This document shows positions 1-20,389 of a DNA stretch of 64,000 nt, piece after piece. The DNA is taken from NCBI GenBank assembly GCA_911728435.2, contig OU452210.1, positions 8,494,001-8,558,000 of the forward strand. Direction: 5' to 3'. Origin of the DNA: Apoderus coryli. Taxonomy: Eukaryota > Arthropoda > Insecta > Coleoptera > Attelabidae. The translations under genes were made by a program, and so were the position numbers. The notes under the pieces are model-generated. The model made no database searches. It had not been told where the DNA came from and worked only from the letters and a program-made list of their open reading frames with translations. The first letter of the stretch is position 1, and each line of letters starts with the position of its first letter.

Positions 1-193
1 TAAGTCTGGCAGATCATTTGTGAAGAAATGTTTGTTAATAGATTAAAAAGTTATAACAAAATAATTTCAAGTATTGCAAGTAACCTCCGTTTACGGTGCC
101 CGCTTCTGAGAAGGGAGTTTTTATCAAACATTGTACATAATATGGTGATTCATATTATTTTTTTAAGCCAAAATAAACTCAAATGTGCCAGTT

Positions 194-8253
<8,060 letters not shown>

Positions 8254-8299
8254 GAAACAATAGTTAATTTGGAACAAAAATTATTGCCACAAAACATTT

Positions 8300-9764
8300 G
8301 CATTCAATTATTCTATAACAAATTTATATTTTTTTGGAAACAGGAAAGGAGTTGACATTCCTACTATAACTTGCCTTTACACACACTTGATTTTTTTAGT
8401 AGTAGAGATCGTGATGCAGGCGAATATCGATAATTACGTTTACCAACATTTCCTGCTACAACAGTAATACTTGCTGTTTTATATGCACGGGTTAAGTCGC
8501 TCATGCTCTTGGATTATCAGAATAAGATATGATAGGAAACTTACTCTATCCGTAGTAGAAAGTGAATTTATCTGCATAAAACATCATATCGCCTAAAAAA
8601 ATTCCAATATACATTATACGCTGTTTACATAAAACTTATGTAGCATTTCAGTTTTGTGTTGTTAAATTTATGTTTTTAATTTTTCATGTGTCAGAACGTG
8701 ACTTATTGCGGGAGTTTGACTTATAAATTTCCCTGATTGTGTTTTAGTTATTTACGGGTGTTTTAGTATTTATAAATAAAGTTGAGATCAGTTGCAAAAA
8801 AATATAATTGAAAACATGATTATAAATCAAATTAAAAACATTATCAAATTAGAGGCTCAATTCTCAAACAACTTAGAGTTATTAAAGTTTGCTTCTTTAA
8901 GGCTGTGGTACCGCCCTAACATTAAATTGCATTAGGTACCTATTTGTTACTCAGAACAATTTCGAATAACATGAAAGTTGTCGCATGAGACACTTCAATA
9001 CATTTCTCTAAAGTAGGTTGAAACTTTGGGAAGAAGAAGAACTTTACGTTATAATATTATCTATAGTATATAGAAATAACACTCTGTTATTAGTATCATC
9101 CTACGTCGTTCAGTCGACGAGTGTAAACAAAGAATTTTACAAATAAAGGAACATTCAAATACACTAAACTCTCGATTATCGATTTAATATCTCTACTACA
9201 TAAATATTTGATTGGTACTCTCATCCTCCAAAATGATTCTCTATTCTATGTGAAGTGTCGTCTATTAGAAATTAGAAGTTGTGTAAGGTCATAGACCTAA
9301 CTAGATTGAGATTAAAAATTTATCGATATATTGAATGAAATTTTCCAGGAATGTATCGATATTTTTATGCAGTTGTTTGTCGATGATGATGATGTATGGT
9401 AATATTCTCGGGTATGGATCACATAACACACAGTTATGTGGTATGGATTTAAAAACTGATATATGGAATTAAATTTATGATGACGCCTGAAGTACATTAA
9501 AGCATACACAATTACATAACCTAAGTTTCCGAATAGCCCCAGTAGCTGCGGCCAATGAAGAAGCGCAAATAACCTAAGTTTCTAACCTAAGTAACTTGTT
9601 GTTGATTGTGTGTAGTGTAGATAAAAAATAAAGTTCCTATCTTATATTGTAATTATAACTTTTAATTCTAGGACTCCTAAGTATCCTGTTTTTTAGTTTT
9701 ATGTGCCTAATATGTTCCGGTTTAAAATCATTTGTATGTAATATTATTTTACAATAAAACCAAA
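8300..9764. other. Intergenic region between Medea and Tim10b
   Basis: This AT-rich spacer lies between two divergently transcribed genes, so it should hold both promoters. I could not identify a convincing core promoter. Near the Tim10b side a 14-base direct repeat (ATAACCTAAGTTTC, 9516-9529 and 9569-9582) flanks a short GC-richer segment. Confidence 0.5.
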
Positions 9765-10128
9765 ATGGCATTAGATTCTAATGCGCTTAGGAACGTAAGT
9801 ACGAAATAATTTGTGAATATTTTATATTTATGGATAATTTTTATAGTTTAGAGACTTTCTTCAATTATACAACAAAATGACAGAAAACTGTTTTCATAGA
9901 TGTATAGACAATATCAACTCGCGTAGTTTAGAACAAAATGAAATAGACTGCGTAGAAGATTGTGCCCAAAAATTCATAAACTGTAATAATAAGTTGATGC
10001 AAAATTTTGTGAAGGCACAAACAGAAATAGTGAATAAGAGAGTACAAGAGGCAGAAGCCGCACAAATTGAAATGGATAGACAAACGAGTCAGCCGTCCGA
10101 TAGTAAAGAAATCTCCGTTGAATCATGA
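9765..10128 (+). CDS. Timm10b: Mitochondrial small Tim chaperone, Tim10b / TIMM10B type
   Basis: Two coding exons, 9765-9794 (ten codons, MALDSNALRN) and 9847-10128, separated by a 52 bp intron (GTAAGT ... TTATAG). The product is 103 residues. Joining the exons restores the motif ALRNFRDFLQLYNKMTENCF, which matches the N terminus of the Tim10b (Tim9b/FxC1) branch. Two CX3C motifs are present (CFHRC and CVEDC), 15-16 residues apart, the twin CX3C signature that forms two intramolecular disulfides. By family, it acts in the intermembrane space, docking Tim9-Tim10 chaperones to the TIM22 carrier translocase. Starting at the internal ATG (9877) would lose the conserved N-terminal helix, so the two-exon model is preferred. 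Confidence 0.92.
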
Positions 10129-10242
10129 GTTACAAATTAAATTTCTGTAGTATATATAGTATATTTTATGTGTTTCTTAGCCTTTATTAATTTTGTGTTA
10201 TTATTACGTTTATTTTACCTATATATAATACCTAATATTGAA

Positions 10243-10248
10243 AATAAA
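10243..10248 (+). promoter_or_regulatory. Poly(A) signal, Tim10b
   Basis: Canonical AATAAA 115 bases after the Tim10b stop codon, the first on this strand downstream of the gene. Confidence 0.6.
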
Positions 10249-10249
10249 T

Positions 10250-11560
10250 TGGTAAAGATTCAGCTTTAAATTATTCGTCAACCCTTCACATTTGTGATAT
10301 TTTTTAGCTTTTGTATTATTTAGAACAGTACAAGCATTGTCTTTATAAGGACAATATGGTACAAGGCATAGTTTAATAAGTAAGAGAACGCACCAACCCA
10401 TGCCCATGTGTTGTCCTAAATCTACACTAGAATTCTTGACGTAAATTTCGAATAAAATTGTTTTTGTGAAAACTAAATTTATATACCTATTAGGACTTTA
10501 CCATAAGCTACTTGTCATAAATCAATATATCGTTTGAATGATATTTTACAAAATGTTTCGAATTATATTTCTCTCACAGATACGTAAAACATTCAATTGG
10601 ACAAAACAACATGAAGTATGTTAAACATTTCGTGAGCAGGGTTAGTAAGTTGATTAAAAATGTTGAATGTGATTACCAGTTTAATATTTAAGCCTTTGTA
10701 TAATTTGAGAATTCTGTTGGATAATTAAAATGAAAATTACAGCTGTCAGACGATATTACAAATTTGGTTTAGTCAAAGTCGATTTATTCCTTACATTTAT
10801 ATATTTTTAATATCTTTAGTTATATCGATAGATTTGTACGTTGATCTCTAAATTATGACATTACATGAGCAATGACATATTATTATTATAGTATATATAT
10901 AAGGTCAATGGACATGAGTTGGTTATTCTTGAAAAACGGGGAGTAGAACGATCGATCGAAGCGAGGTACAGGGTACAGCACACTAGCATAGCGTTGCCTC
11001 AGTCTCTCGATTGTCGATGGTTCGACTCGCCAGATCGGGTGCATCCGGCGCGGATTGAGAAAGGATCAATAACCCTCAGCGCTTGCGTACATCGTCATGC
11101 TGCGTTGCCTCTGCATTGCATTTATTTTAACCGTTATATCGGAAAAAACATTAAAACACCTAAGAAGAGATTTTCGAAGTAAATCGCATTCTACACGATA
11201 TGCCAAGTGTATGTTACAAAAAAATATATATCTTTGTTATTTTTGACTAATCAGAGTTTTAAACTGCACATGATCATTATTACCTGATTTTTATCTTTTC
11301 ATGTACCAAGATTAAACAGAACGGTGCCTTCCCAAACAAATATGTAAAGAGATATTTATGAATAAACTTTAAAAAAAATAAATCCAATTGAATAAATATT
11401 TGAGGTGTTAATTTATAGCACGTTGTCTTACAAAATTCATCATTCAATTTATGCATAAGTGAAATGAGGTATTTGTTAAAAGGAATACAACTTTCCATGT
11501 TCGTTTTCTAGCACCGGAAAAAAATTACATCTGGCAACAATGTGTGCGTCCTTTCATTTT
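10250..11560. other. Intergenic region between Tim10b and nonA, with repeat
   Basis: Mostly AT-rich. It contains one copy of the short hairpin ATTGTCTTTATAAGGACAAT (about 10,335-10,358) and a GC-richer segment (about 10,928-11,180) that is partly similar to 37,531-37,650. That segment has a tRNA B-box-like GGTTCGACTC at about 11,018 but no convincing A box in place, so I do not call a SINE. Nothing here looks coding. Confidence 0.5.
10928..11030 (+). repeat. Dispersed repeat shared with 37.5 kb
   Basis: TTCTTGAAAA(A)CG, GGGAGTAGAAC(G/A)ATC, GCGTTGC and TCTCTCG(A)TT occur in the same order here and at 37,531-37,650. The other copy has about 26 extra bases that include the palindrome CATTGTCTTTATAAAGACAA. 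Confidence 0.5.
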
Positions 11561-11700
11561 GTGGCTTGGGTTGCTCAGCTCAAGAAACGTCCGCCATATT
11601 AATATTAAAGTTGTGTGTGCTGGTTTAACTGTGTTTTACGTTTCTACGCATTCAAATTTCTTATAAATTTTAATAAAAATATCAAACCTATTTTAAAACA

Positions 11701-14700
11701 ATGGAGACAAAACCTGTACAGGAAGATAAAAATGTAATTACAATTGACGATGGACCAGCGGAACCCGTTAAGGCCGAAGTCAGGGAAAATTTCCAGAATC
11801 GTCGTGGAGGAGGTGGACGAAATGGACCAGGGGGCAGATTTAATCGTGGAGACCGACAAGATTCTAATGTAAGTTCAGTTAGATATATACACAATATTAC
11901 TAGCATTTCAGGTATTTACAATATTCTAAATTATAGTTGATACAGGGATAATAGGGACCTCGCCTAATACCACACCTGGCATTTTGTTATATTTATTAAA
12001 ATAAACAGTTACTTGCGAGTGATGTAAATATTTTTTATTTTGAAAAATACCTAGCATAATGTATCTTCTAGACTAAGCACTACTGCTGTAATTAATTACC
12101 CGGTGCATGCGGATTAACAAAGGCAAAATAACAGCTGGATTTTTCTCCCTTGTCCTTGTATTTCATAGGTACTCGTGGTATAATTGATTATAAACTAGAA
12201 CCTTTAAGATATATTAAAAGATTTATACGCACACTTCTAACTTTTATAGTACGTGGTCTATTATATTTCTCCATCAAGATGGATATGTTTTTTTAATAAT
12301 TAAACAGGTACTTATACTGAAAAGCAAATAATGTTTTTCGAAAATTCAACGAATTTGTCAATACAAGAAAATATATTTCAACTCATTCTATATAAATTAT
12401 TAATAAACAAAATAATTGGAATCTAAAATTGGATTGTAGTTCTCTACGTATAGCTTTCCTTCTACATCCCAGAGGTAAGCTGCGCTGGTGTGACATGATC
12501 TTTCCTCTCACCTCCTGCATTTTAGTTGTAAAAGGAATGATACACTACACTAGTCTTAATTGAAATACATACGTATTGCTCGTACTCACAAGCAAATTTA
12601 ACTAACTGACCTGTGACGTACTTTAATTATTACAAATTTTGAAATCAGGGTCCTCACCTATTTTCAGAGTCATTGACTATAGTCGGAGATGTGATACAAC
12701 ATTAAAACTAATTACAAACCACCATGTATCGTAATGTGAGGATTCTTTTTGTCATAAAGGTAGACTGTTAATTTATAAGGCTGGATTTCAAAAGAAATAA
12801 TTAATTAAAAGTTAAACCTTATCATATTTTTGTTTGTGTTCTTTATTCTTATTCATCGGTTCATCTCTTCGTGTAAGGTTGATTTCTTCGTCTTGTCTTG
12901 GAAGCTCCATCTTCAAGTGTGCCGCCCTTTTTGTCATCTTTAACGGGCTGCAATCTGCTCCCATTTGATACAGATTTACAACAAAGAAGAATCACTTGTT
13001 CCAAGGTCATGAGGATCAGGCGATGGTCATGTTGTACTTACTTAGCTAGATGACTTGTTCAGTTCGGGTTTGTTGTTGATGAATAGTTTATATCTTCTGG
13101 AACACTATTTATTATTATTTGACTCTTAAACTGTTCAAATTGAGAGCTTTAAGAAGGCAACTAGTTTTTATGTCGCACGGGATTTAAAATAAATGTATAT
13201 TATAATAATTTAGAGTTTTTTTAAAAATATTGATTTAATGACTTCTACAGGCAGTGTTGCATAAAGAGATAATTTGAGATACACTAAAAAAAGGAAATAC
13301 ATTGAACGTTGTTGCACAGGCTGTTTTAAAGAACAGTGTTTGGTTTTGAGAAATTTGTCACCCTAAATATTAATAATTTGTTAAATCCGGACATTATTGT
13401 CTTTCGCGCTACAAAATGCATTGTTCCATTTATAAACAGCATTATAACATTTTCAGCTGACTGTCTCGTTTTTATTCGAGGTAGTTTCACTTTTAATGAT
13501 TTAGAACGTAATTATTGAAATAACAGCTCATATTAATTCTTTACGGGTTTTTCGTTATTTAAGTACTTATTAACATTAACATAACATTAACCGAATTGTG
13601 GATCGTCAAAACGACCTTTTCTGATTTCTGGCTTGTAAAATTGAATTGGATATGATTGTAGTATACCTGTCGCTTTTATTAGTAGAACTTTCAAAAAACT
13701 TTAAAATTAATTAAGATAACTCAGTTCATATATAAACTTTTGTGAATAACATACGAACTAGATGCCTCACGTATTTGTGTGTGCCTTATTGAGTTGGGAA
13801 GGGCTAATGATATCTTTCTTGTCTTTTCACCATGCGTGCAACTGGATTGTCCAGGAGTTGTCAACTATCTTGGCTTCGTCTTTTTTTTTAGATGATTGTT
13901 TTAATTGGACTGAGAGTATTATAATTTTAAAATAATTTTGTTCGATGAGGGATGATTCTCTTGTTGTATTTTCTCTGTTGGGCATATTTACCAGGAGCAT
14001 TATTTTAAGTTTTATGCAAGATAAATCCACACTATATATATATTGAATTAGTAGAAAAGTTATCTGGACAATCTCAATAAATTTGTTGGAAAACTACAAA
14101 CGTTTTTTGCATGATTCAATTTTAGATGGTTTTTTCTGTAATTTAATATCTTGAAATTTCCGATTATTTAAATTAAATGTACACAATCTAGACTATGGAT
14201 TTCTTCGTAAATTTAATAACATGTTCCGGATATTTATTAGTTTTTATGTTCATACGCAGTCTTTCTTTTTAAAGAACACAACTTAGTGCTTTCAACATTT
14301 TTATTTGACCATTATTCATATTACTGTTATCTGTAACAGCAACGCATTAAATTTTTTTTAACCTAAGAATTGGCATTTTCTAAATTTAAACGAATTCTTA
14401 AACAATCAAATCAGATACATTAATAGTTTCAAGTTTGAAATGCTATTGGTAGCAGGACCTACTGTATGTAGAAGTGCTTGATTTTAATGTGCTTGTTAAA
14501 TATAACAACTAGTTAAGTAGGTCCAACTTTGGCATCCATGTTGCTGATACTCCAAATTGAAGAAGATTCGTAAGGCCAACCAATAAATAAAAACAAACTT
14601 TGTTTTAACTTCAGAAGGAATCCTTGGCTATGATTGACAACTAGAGCAGTTAAGAAAGTAAATAATGTTCATCTTCCTGGTAGCTAATGGGCAGGCATTC

Positions 14701-17700
14701 CTAATTTTCGGTCGCACTTCTTTCTTAAAAATATATTTTGCTGTGATAGAAAACGTTCAAAACGTCAGTGTTTGCTGGCACTTATTTCACTTAGCTGAAG
14801 CTTTATTTCTACTTTAAATATTATATAATTTCATTTTTATCTTGTTTTTTTATGTTTTAACTGCAAAAATTCGAATTAAAGTTCTGTACAAACATTTTCA
14901 TAATATAGATGTTTTAAGATGAAAATCCAGATTTCTTTTTTTTTAACTTCGACATGATGTAGTATTTGTGGGAATGAATGTATTGAATGTACGCAGCATA
15001 AAGTGCCTTTTCTATTCCAGAGGGGTGATAGAGGCGATGATCGAAATGTAAAAAGCGAACGGAATGACTTTGGAAATAGACGGGGCGGCGGTCGAGGCAA
15101 TAGAGGTCACGGAGGTCAGAACAGAAACAATGACGATATGAACAGAAGTGGTGGAGGCGGTGGTCATGGTGGCCAAGATCATAGAATGGGACAAAATAGA
15201 GGACCTATGGATAAATTGCAAGAGAAACTATCTGCACTTACAGGTCCCACTTACGATCTTCCTCCAATTGATGTGGGTGAAAAGAAATTTAATGGAAGAA
15301 ATCGTTTATATATTGGTAACATTGGTAATGACGTTGTCGAAGAAGATTTGACGGATTTATTTAAACCATTTGGTGAAACAGCTGAGATATTTTTAAACAA
15401 AGAAAAGAACTTTGCCTTTATCAAAGTCGATTATCATAGCAACGCTGAAAAAGCTAAACGAGAACTTGATGGAACGTTAATGAAAGGTCGTAATTTGAAA
15501 ATCAGATTTGCTCCGAACTCAGCTACAGTCCGAGTAAAGAATTTATCGCCAATGGTATCGAATGAGCTGCTTTATTACGCGTTTTCTCCATTTGGAGATA
15601 TTGAAAAAGCTACTGTTTGTGTGGATGAACGTGGTAAACCAACAGGAGAAGGCATAATTGATTTCGTACGTAAGGGTGCTGCAATGGCAGCTGTGAGGAA
15701 ATGTAACGAATCATGTTTCTTTTTAACAAGTTCACTGCAGCCTGCCTTTGTTGAAATGTATGAGATTGTTGACGATAATGATGGATATTCTGACAAAAAT
15801 ATTAATAAGAAAAATATGGAATTTGGCAAAGAAAGAGAACTAGCCCCAAGATTCGCGTTGCCAGGTTCATTTGAACACGAATATGGTATGCGTTGGAAAG
15901 CAATTTTTGAACTACATCAGCAAAAAGAGGTCGCGTTGAAAAAAGAATTACAATTAGAGAAAGACAAACTTGAAGCTCAGATGGAATATGCAAGATATGA
16001 ACATGAAACGGAAATGTTGAGAGATCAGTTGCGTGCAAGGGAAATGGACAAAGAAAGACAAAAACGTGAGTGGGAAAATAAACAAAGGCAAGCTGAGGAA
16101 GAGCGCCAGAGAGCTGAGGAAGCAATGAGGCGGACTCAAGAGGAAATGGAGCAACGGATGCTGGCACAGCAAGATGATATGAGGCGCAGGCAGCAAGAAA
16201 ACAGTCTGTTCATGCAGGCCCATACTCTAGATAACTTACTAGAACAAACTGAACAAGCTTATGATTCACCAGCGTATTCTACACATAGTAAGTTTAAGCC
16301 GAAATGTAAATATTTATGACAATATTATTAACAACTTTTTTTTTTAATTACAGTGCAAGGATCTGATATGGTGAGTAATATTTTGAGTATGTTTATTTAT
16401 CTCGATACTATACAAGCAATCGTGTATTTTAATTTTATAAAAGGATCTGCGTATTCAAAATTTTCGATCCGTACTTATATTGAGAATTCTGCTTTTTTGA
16501 TAATTGATACTATGTTTGGCTGATTGATATTTCTCTCAGTGTAAATTTTTTTATGGTAAAAACAATAAGATACATTATTTATTATACATACATATTTATT
16601 ATTTATATGTGACATTTCAGTATATGTGGGGATTAATAATATATAAAATAAGAGAATATTATAACTACACACCAATTTGCAATATGATTTCTTATTTAAC
16701 GAATAGTTAACCATTATGACTTCGCGTGAAATATGTTTTAAATTATTGACATTGGTTTGCACTAAGACTAATATTAAATCTGTTGAGCAGTAAGTATCAA
16801 AATATTATTAAAGCTTGTTATATATGTTTTTAAAAAGTTTTGTATTTCTTCTCTTTATTTTTGGTATGATAAAGTTCTTCTCAACGATTGAAATTATTTA
16901 AAGACAAAGACGAATTGATATTTTTCTTTGATTGATTAAATCATTATTTTTGTGTTTCTGAGCACATCTACGGCGTAAACTTGTTCAGCTCTCTAATTAA
17001 GGTGTCTGATTGGTTACCTAACTTCTTCTACTTATCATACTAATAATAAAGATAAAAATGAAATGCCAAAACGTTGCTAAATTAATTAATTAAAAACAAT
17101 ATTTTCCGCCATATTAATGTCGGATAGTTTGTTGTATATGAATAGTTATTCCGAGTGATAAATACGACCTCCCAGTTAGTGATTCGTTAGAATACTAGAC
17201 TTTAGGAAAACATAAAACTAAGTTGAAACAATTTGACTACATAAATGTATGATTGGATTTACTAACTGGTACCTTTAAATGTAACAGCCATTTATGCTAA
17301 ACGTTCGGTTTTGACTATAAGTGTATATTGTTATCAATATAATTAATTAGACCATGAATTTTAATATGGCCATTTGTGGTTATGCTTCTTGAAGTGGCAT
17401 TCTAAACTTAACTATAATTATGCATTTTATTCGTCAGTTTTTGCTTTGTACAAGTTGCAGATGTCCAATATGTTCCATTTTTAGTGGCATTTTCAATTTC
17501 GTATTTGATATTGAACTGGATTGTTGTTTATATATCTATTTGTCTTCTTCTGTCTTGGAAAGGTTTATGAATATAACACTTCCAACACTAAGTTTAAGGT
17601 GGAAACACTATTGTCACGCCTGGCAGTTGTGTCTCTTAGATATAAATCTGTCTATATATTTTTTATTGTTCAGTATTTGGTTGAGAAGTCTTTTGAAATA

Positions 17701-20389
17701 GTATGGTAAGATGGTACATTTGAGTGTTGGTAAAAATAAGTGATTATTCGTTAGTTTATGGTAAGCAATAAATTATAATAAATAAGTAAAAGTATCTACA
17801 TTATGAAAAGTAATATACGGAAACTAGAGGGATCACTTTTCCGTTTAACAATTTATTGCATAGAACCATTTAATATATCACTGATCGGATTAATTATTTA
17901 CTTCAAATGAACATTTCCAATCCTAAGGCACAGAAAATAAAGTAAAATACATAATACTTTAATGCTGCAACGAAAGAAAGTGATTAAATTAAATACGTTG
18001 TTAATGATATAGAAACTGATAAAATTAATCCTTACATTTTGCTAATCTTATGACTTCAGTGGCAACCGAAAGAAAGTTTACAATTTTGGAGTATTACAAG
18101 ATAAACCTCCCGCAAAAAAGTGGGTTTATAATTATATAACTACCTGGAATAATTTATTAAGTACCTGTATAAATAATTTGATTCATACTAAGCGATTTTA
18201 TATTATTTGATTATATAGTTGATTGAACTGTAAAGATACGCAAGTCGCATGTATTAAAGCGTGACCAGACCAAATGATATGCTCTACTATACTATAACGT
18301 TCACGCCGGGAGTTAGGACACTTACAAATGTGAAACAGTTCCCCAGCACCGAAATAGAGAGCAGCTGCATGTAGTTATGTATACGCCTGTACGCCCCTGC
18401 TGTACACTCGTTGCGGAGCGCCATCTCTTGGTCCCGCACTATCGCAGTCACGAATACACCCATTTATTTGCGTTTCTTCACACTAGTTCAGTCAATGATT
18501 ATATTTCCTTGTCCAACATTAAATTGTTTCAGTATTTAAATATTGCAACGGGGATTTCAAAGGATCAATTAACAGAAGAATACCAGGTATATCTGGCATG
18601 GCTGTAGATACTAGATAACTTTTCCAAATATACTCACGAATCCTCAGTTATTGTTCGATACTTAATGATATTGAAATTACTGTATGCAAGTTTTGTATAA
18701 TTAGCGGAGGTGATTGGCCTATCCTTTAATATATTGAAAGCCAGGAAATTTTCGTAGGATTCATTTGCGAAATATATAATAAAGGATTTTGTTGGACATA
18801 TATATAAATGAAATGGGCTTGTTTAACAAAACAAGACTTGTTAAACAAGCCCATTTCAAATATATGCGATCCCGCTTAAGGGAGTATCGGCGCGTCTATG
18901 TGTTGGTAGTTGCTTTATGGGGTCAGAGACCTCCCAGGCAGTCGAAATAGGAACTGTTGTTCACTCGGCGTACTACCAACGATAAAACTAGATGTCGCCA
19001 AACACATCCTTTTACATATATATATAAATGTTGTTTTGAAGCATTTTTACTAACGTTTTCAAGTTGCATTCATCCTGGGAATACAACAATAACTGGATTT
19101 GCAATGTATTAATTTATAACACTGGTAGACTGCAAAGAAAATAACCGAGTATCCGTATGGAATTCCATTTAATAATATAATATGTAAAGCAGTTAGGTAC
19201 TTATTATTTATTCTAACAACTGATGGCTCTTGGAAATATAGAAGATGATATGATATATTGTATGAGATGCCTTACTAGAATCAAGTGGAACCTTCATGGT
19301 AGTGATCCAATTATTCGACATTCGCAACTGCTAGTAGTTAATCACTGATCGATGGCGTTCGTGTCAATGCATAAAATATTCCCATCCAAAAGAATGCGAT
19401 ATAAAGTAAATAAGAAATTTGACTTGTATAATATATTGTGATAAGTTATAGATAGAAGTCGTTGTATGTATAATTTTTCAATCTTCTTGTTTAATTCTCA
19501 CGTGACAGTAGTTGGTTTCCGCCTTAAGTCTAGTTTTCTTCCAACTGGTACTCCGATTTTTTTTTGTGGTTGCCTTGGTTGTGTTTATTAAACTAAGTGA
19601 GACTTCAGTATACTGTTCAGTATTTTATTGAATCAAGAACTATCAAGATGTTACAAGTTAACGTCTCACAAATTTTTATTTAATGGTGTAAGGTACATAT
19701 TTTTTATTATCTCTCGTAACATATGATAATTTGACAATCACAAAATTTTTGGAATTTTATTGGATCTATCGATACAATGTTTATTATAAATTCTGCCGAT
19801 ATGCGGTTCTTAAGTATTGTACAGGCCTCAAAGTATTTTGTGTGTTATTATAATACTTATAATTATTATGCTATTTATTATTCGTAAACATCCAGAAATT
19901 TGAAACGTAGTGGTTACTGATACTTTATTATATTGCTGAGAAAGTCAATTATGGTAAATATATTGAACTGCTGCGTGCACATTGGCAGCTTATGTATTCT
20001 TATTACAAAACAAAGTTACTATCTACATTCTGTTACTGGTACCAGTATTTAAAAACAAGAGCTAAATACTTACTTTTATTTACCATACATGTCATGTCAT
20101 GTAATCACGTCTGTTTTTGGGAGGTCATAAAGTAGTAATATGTATTATTGTGCCTATAAAATATTGTTATTTTATTGTTAATTACGAATAGGATAACAAA
20201 CAGTTCATGAGCTCTTATGAGCGTCACAATCGTTTTGATGGTGGAAGAGACAACAATCCTAGAGGCGGTCAAAACATGGGAGGTAGTGGTGGTGGTGGCG
20301 GCAGCGGCGGCAATGTCGGTGGTGGCAGAGGCCACTGGGTCAGCGATAATCGTCGTGATGAATTCCCAAATAAAAGACGTCGTTTCTAG
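11701..20389 (+). CDS. nonA: DBHS-family RNA-binding protein (NonA / PSPC1 / SFPQ homologue)
   Basis: Four coding exons, 11701-11868, 15021-16287, 16354-16370 (17 nt) and 20192-20389, totalling 1,650 nt (549 residues) with all phases matching. The N terminus is Arg/Gly-rich. RRM1 starts at RLYIGN (about residue 151) with RNP1-like NFAFIKVD; RRM2 starts at ATVRVKNL (about 224). The NOPS segment (about 300-350) contains the EFGKERELAPRFALPGSFE block diagnostic of DBHS proteins. A long charged coiled coil follows (about 350-450), and the tail is glycine-rich, ending in a basic nuclear-signal-like KRRRF. By family, DBHS proteins dimerise and act in nuclear RNA retention, splicing and transcription; Drosophila NonA affects vision and song. 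Other 3' exons inside the 3.8 kb last intron cannot be excluded. Confidence 0.93.
11869..15020 (+). other. nonA intron 1 (3.15 kb)
   Basis: Donor GTAAGT follows DRQDSN; the acceptor is TTCTATTCCAG before RGDRGDD. AT-rich, with no exon or clear transposon recognised. Confidence 0.8.
16354..16370 (+). other. 17-nt microexon of nonA
   Basis: Flanked by TTTTTTTTTAATTACAG and GTGAGT. Exon 2 ends in phase 1 (CAT A) and the microexon brings the frame back to phase 0, encoding HMQGSDM across the junctions. Skipping it would join CAT A to GATAAC and shift the frame of the Gly-rich tail, so it is needed for the 549-residue product. Reading through from exon 2 instead gives a stop at 16,317-16,319 (alternative tail SKFKPKCKYL). 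Confidence 0.75.
16371..20191 (+). other. nonA last intron (3.8 kb)
   Basis: AT-rich. It contains a 22 bp-arm hairpin (18,809-18,858) at the left edge of a roughly 200 bp GC-richer segment, which is bracketed by near-identical ACATATATATAAATG sequences (about 18,796 and 19,013), consistent with an inserted element. No coding exon recognised. Confidence 0.7.
18797..19030. mobile_element. Possible short insertion with terminal hairpin
   Basis: TGAAATGGGCTTGTTTAACA and its inverse (18,809-18,858) form a stem with a short loop. The following GC-richer segment contains TTGGTAGT/ACTACCAA inverted ends. Near-identical AT-rich direct repeats lie on both sides and would fit a target duplication, but low-complexity AT sequence gives the same picture. 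No coding capacity. Confidence 0.35.

Noticed and set aside
11010..11030. B-box-like GGTTCGACTC suggesting a tRNA or SINE
   Set aside because: The nearest A-box-like sequence is too close, and no cloverleaf can be drawn.
15802..16223. Two long minus-strand frames opposite the nonA coiled-coil exon
   Set aside because: They are shadows produced by the biased codons of the charged coiled coil on the other strand.
16475..16762. 95-codon minus-strand frame in the nonA intron
   Set aside because: Low-complexity composition, no motif; typical chance frame in AT-rich sequence.
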